Shown here: positions 61,353 to 64,000 of the stretch, in pieces
Layout of the letters: every line of letters starts with the position of its first letter
Position numbering within the stretch: position 1 is the first letter of the stretch
NCBI GenBank assembly: GCA_035582835.1
Contig: JAYKAV010002319.1
Coordinates: 248,001-312,000, forward strand
Direction: 5' to 3'
DNA: 64,000 nt
Source: Phoebastria nigripes
Taxonomy: Eukaryota; Chordata; Aves; Procellariiformes; Diomedeidae
Notes under the pieces: model-generated
What the model was told of the DNA's origin: nothing
The model's database searches: none
Seen by the model: only the letters and a program-made list of their open reading frames with translations
Made by a program: the position numbers and the translations under genes

Positions 61353-63441
61353 TAAAGAATAATACTGGAAAATGACAAGTATATGAAACATTGCCCATCA
61401 GTTTAAACATATAGACCATGTAATTCTTTGGCTGACTTGTTTGCATGTAAGGGAAGAATTTATTCTGGAAATGTAATAATATGATGTTCTTCATGGGCAT
61501 TGTGGTGACTGAGAGGCAGAGGAATGTAGAATGACATGTCAGACTGCATCAGAAACAGTAATTTGGAGAAATTTTTTGCCTGTTTGTCTCTGTTGGTAAA
61601 AAAAAGCTTAGGAAAGTTTTTGCTTCCTGACCTCCAAAGAATTTAAAAAATAGCAGGCCAAAACCATTCACTCTTCGAAATAAGGTAGTGCAATACTGTA
61701 TGCAAGTACTATACATAATCAGGCTATAGCAGAGTGACAATATTTATCTTGGCAGTGACAGTCATGGATAGCATTCTGCAAGAACCTGCAAAATATTTGT
61801 TAAAATGGAATAAAAGTAACCATTTAGCCTGTATCTCAGCATGCAGGTTTGGACTGACACTGTGTGGGAGAGGGTTTGAGGGGGACAGTTGTCTGTAGTT
61901 CTGTTGTTCTGGAAAACAAAAACCAGTAGATGTTTAGTGTGAGCTCTGAAAAATTCTGGGTTTCCTCTCTAACTGAATCCCTCTATCTATCTCAGAAGAT
62001 ATCAGACAAGAGACAAAGTCGTTTTTGCTTTCTGTTTTGTGAAAGGAAGCAGTGTACACTCTCAGCCATTCTAATTTTGGAGCTATGATCTCACTTTAAC
62101 CAAAAGCACGGTACAGATGTGCTACTTGTAATTTATTGGTGTTTCCTGCACTTCTGTAAACATGACAGCATGAGCCTGGCATATACACCACCTGTACTCT
62201 CTCTGCCTCCATATCTAATGATAGACTCTCTTTTTCTTGCATATTTACTTTTTTTTTAGAATAAAATGTGAATTTATTCAAGAACTGTGAATGCTTATAT
62301 TCATTATAAGATAAAACCATTACAATTGTAATGAGTTAGACCAGTCTCTCATTTTTCAGAGTAAATACAGTTTCATTTTTTATGTGTAGTAGATGGCCTT
62401 GTTCAGCCAAAAGTGCTATTACTAAAATACTCGTTAATTTTTAAGAAAGAAAAACACACCAGAAAAAAAGGGAATTTCAAATATTTTCATGTTTGACAAG
62501 CTTTGTGGTTCTTTTGGGAGTATAACCACTGTTTTGCTATATGTAAAATTTACTTGACTGTTGGTTAGGAGTTACATGCACACCAAAAGCTTCATTGGCC
62601 CTCGCCTCTGGGCAGGAGGGAAATCTCATCTTGTGAGATGCTATTTATATTTGTTTTCTAGACATTTGTTAGCAACAGAATGTCACCTATATGATCTGTG
62701 CATTCTGGACATGAAAACATGAATGGAAGAAGCAGGTAAAGGGAGGAGCATTGTTTTCATTTATATTCACCACAGCAACTTAGAAATAAGTTGTTATGCT
62801 TTTATTTACCAGTCCACATCTGGATCTGTTTGTGAAAAAAAGGGCATACATGAAATAAGGAACTTGCTTCCCAAGAAGGGGAACTTTCTGTTTACATGAA
62901 TCAACTGTGAAATTAGGGGATTCTCCTGCTTTGAGTGTTGCAAGGAAGCTGAACAGAAAATTAAAAAAGAGAAGTACTGACAGCAAAAGTTTTGAGGCTT
63001 TAGGAATTGATTCTGTGATTTGCCGCAAGAAGCAATTATTGATAGCCAGTAGGAGTCATGGGTGCTCAGCACGCAAAGAACAAGGCCATGCTTCACTAAA
63101 TTGATGAGATAAAGTAACAGATCAGGGGTAAGTGCTGGGGCACTTAAACTTGTCTAAATGGATAGGAACTATGGATAATTCCAGATGGATAGTTCCAGAT
63201 AAGGAACTGGCAGCTTCTAAAGAGGATCAGTGTTTTCCCTGTGTAACACATGTTCTGGCAAATGGCACTTGCCAAGAAAGAAGACCAAGAATACTTCGGA
63301 TTTGGGGAAGAAGACACTGAGCAGTATATATGGAAGAAACATTACTGACCTGTTGTTTAAGCAGGATCAACCCTTCTTACTTTCCACATTTACTAACAAA
63401 GCCTCAACTTTTGACAGAGCAGAATCAGTCATTCTCGTCTT

Positions 63442-63465
63442 AAAAAAAAAAAAAAGAAAAAAAAA
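63442..63465 (+). repeat. A-rich tract
   Basis: Two A runs split by one G. Confidence 0.9.
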
Positions 63466-64000
63466 GTCTAGCCTTAGTTTGCAACATTTAATCTTTCAGT
63501 GGATCACACTTCATGTCATGTGAGTTGACTGGGGAGATAACTTCCATGCCTCAGCTTCTATAACAAATTACTCAAGTTTCTCTGCTAACAGAACACTGGC
63601 TATTTCCTCACTCGACGTATTTCTTATCAGTAGGGGACATCTTATAAGTAGGGGAGGACTTGAAGAATTCTGCAATCCCTTATGTCAACACCAAAGTGGA
63701 ACCCATGGACAACCACACTGAATATTCAGGTGCTTTATATCCTTTACATCCTTTAGCATAGAATGAAAATACTGTCTGGCAGATGAGACTGATCCTTTTT
63801 GTTGAGAAATTAATCAAGGCATTTAAAAATGAGGACAGAGTAAGAAGCTCTGGGGAATTTAGGATTTCTGGGTAGCTTGAACTTCCAAACTGTCAGGATT
63901 CAGTCAGATGAACCTAGTTGATAAATAGCATAATCCTAATAAAAACGCCATTGCAAACATCAGCTCCAACCATTGCAACAACTGTTTTGACAGCAAACCT

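Larger units (their letters stand above)
50589..64000. other. AT-rich intergenic DNA, no gene recognised
   Basis: All open frames are below about 105 codons without domain or splice support. Only simple tracts (51893, 53859, 63442) and the CTCF-like motif at 61336 stand out. Confidence 0.55.

Overview
The window looks like a gene-poor, AT-rich stretch of a bird chromosome. Three things support this. Two young CR1 LINE copies end in the avian ATTCTATG octamer tail. Two solo LTRs belong to one ERVL-like family (TG...CA ends, one with a 5-bp target duplication) of a type common in birds. Several decayed amniote MIR/CORE-SINE fragments are scattered between them. The assembly carries single Ns and one 190-N gap, as in a draft short-read assembly.

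One protein-coding gene can be supported. Four exons on the + strand (15234-15345, 26746-26893, 26989-27184, 33800-33821) join in frame through GT-AG introns. They encode residues ~29-187 of a calcium- and integrin-binding (CIB) EF-hand protein, best matched to CIB3 with CIB2 as the alternative. The last exon carries only the C-terminal TFHIRI and the stop. The first ~28 residues were not found in the 15 kb upstream, so those exons probably lie outside the window. Intron sizes are very uneven: 11.4 kb, 95 bp and 6.6 kb.

Layout: 1-2362 is AT-rich flank or intron with a MIR-like SINE and a 3 x 22 bp repeat. 2363-3826 is 5'-truncated CR1 copy 1. 5241-5777 is a solo LTR on the minus strand. 5778-15233 is featureless. 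15234-33821 holds the CIB exons, and the large intron contains a decayed tyrosine-recombinase-like fragment near 24.2 kb. 33822-46372 has ancient SINE and palindromic fragments only. 46373-46476 is a cluster of AT-rich inverted repeats abutting CR1 copy 2 (46493-48851, with the gap). 48985-49905 holds MIR-like fragments. 50012-50583 is a solo LTR on the plus strand with TGATC target duplications. 50589-64000 shows no gene that I can recognise.

No operon-like or novel multi-gene system is visible. The more interesting points are the ~99% identical CR1 copies in direct orientation that bracket the CIB exons, the hairpin cluster at the CR1 insertion point, the possible recombinase fossil, and internal evidence that the assembly gap is 185 rather than 190 bases.
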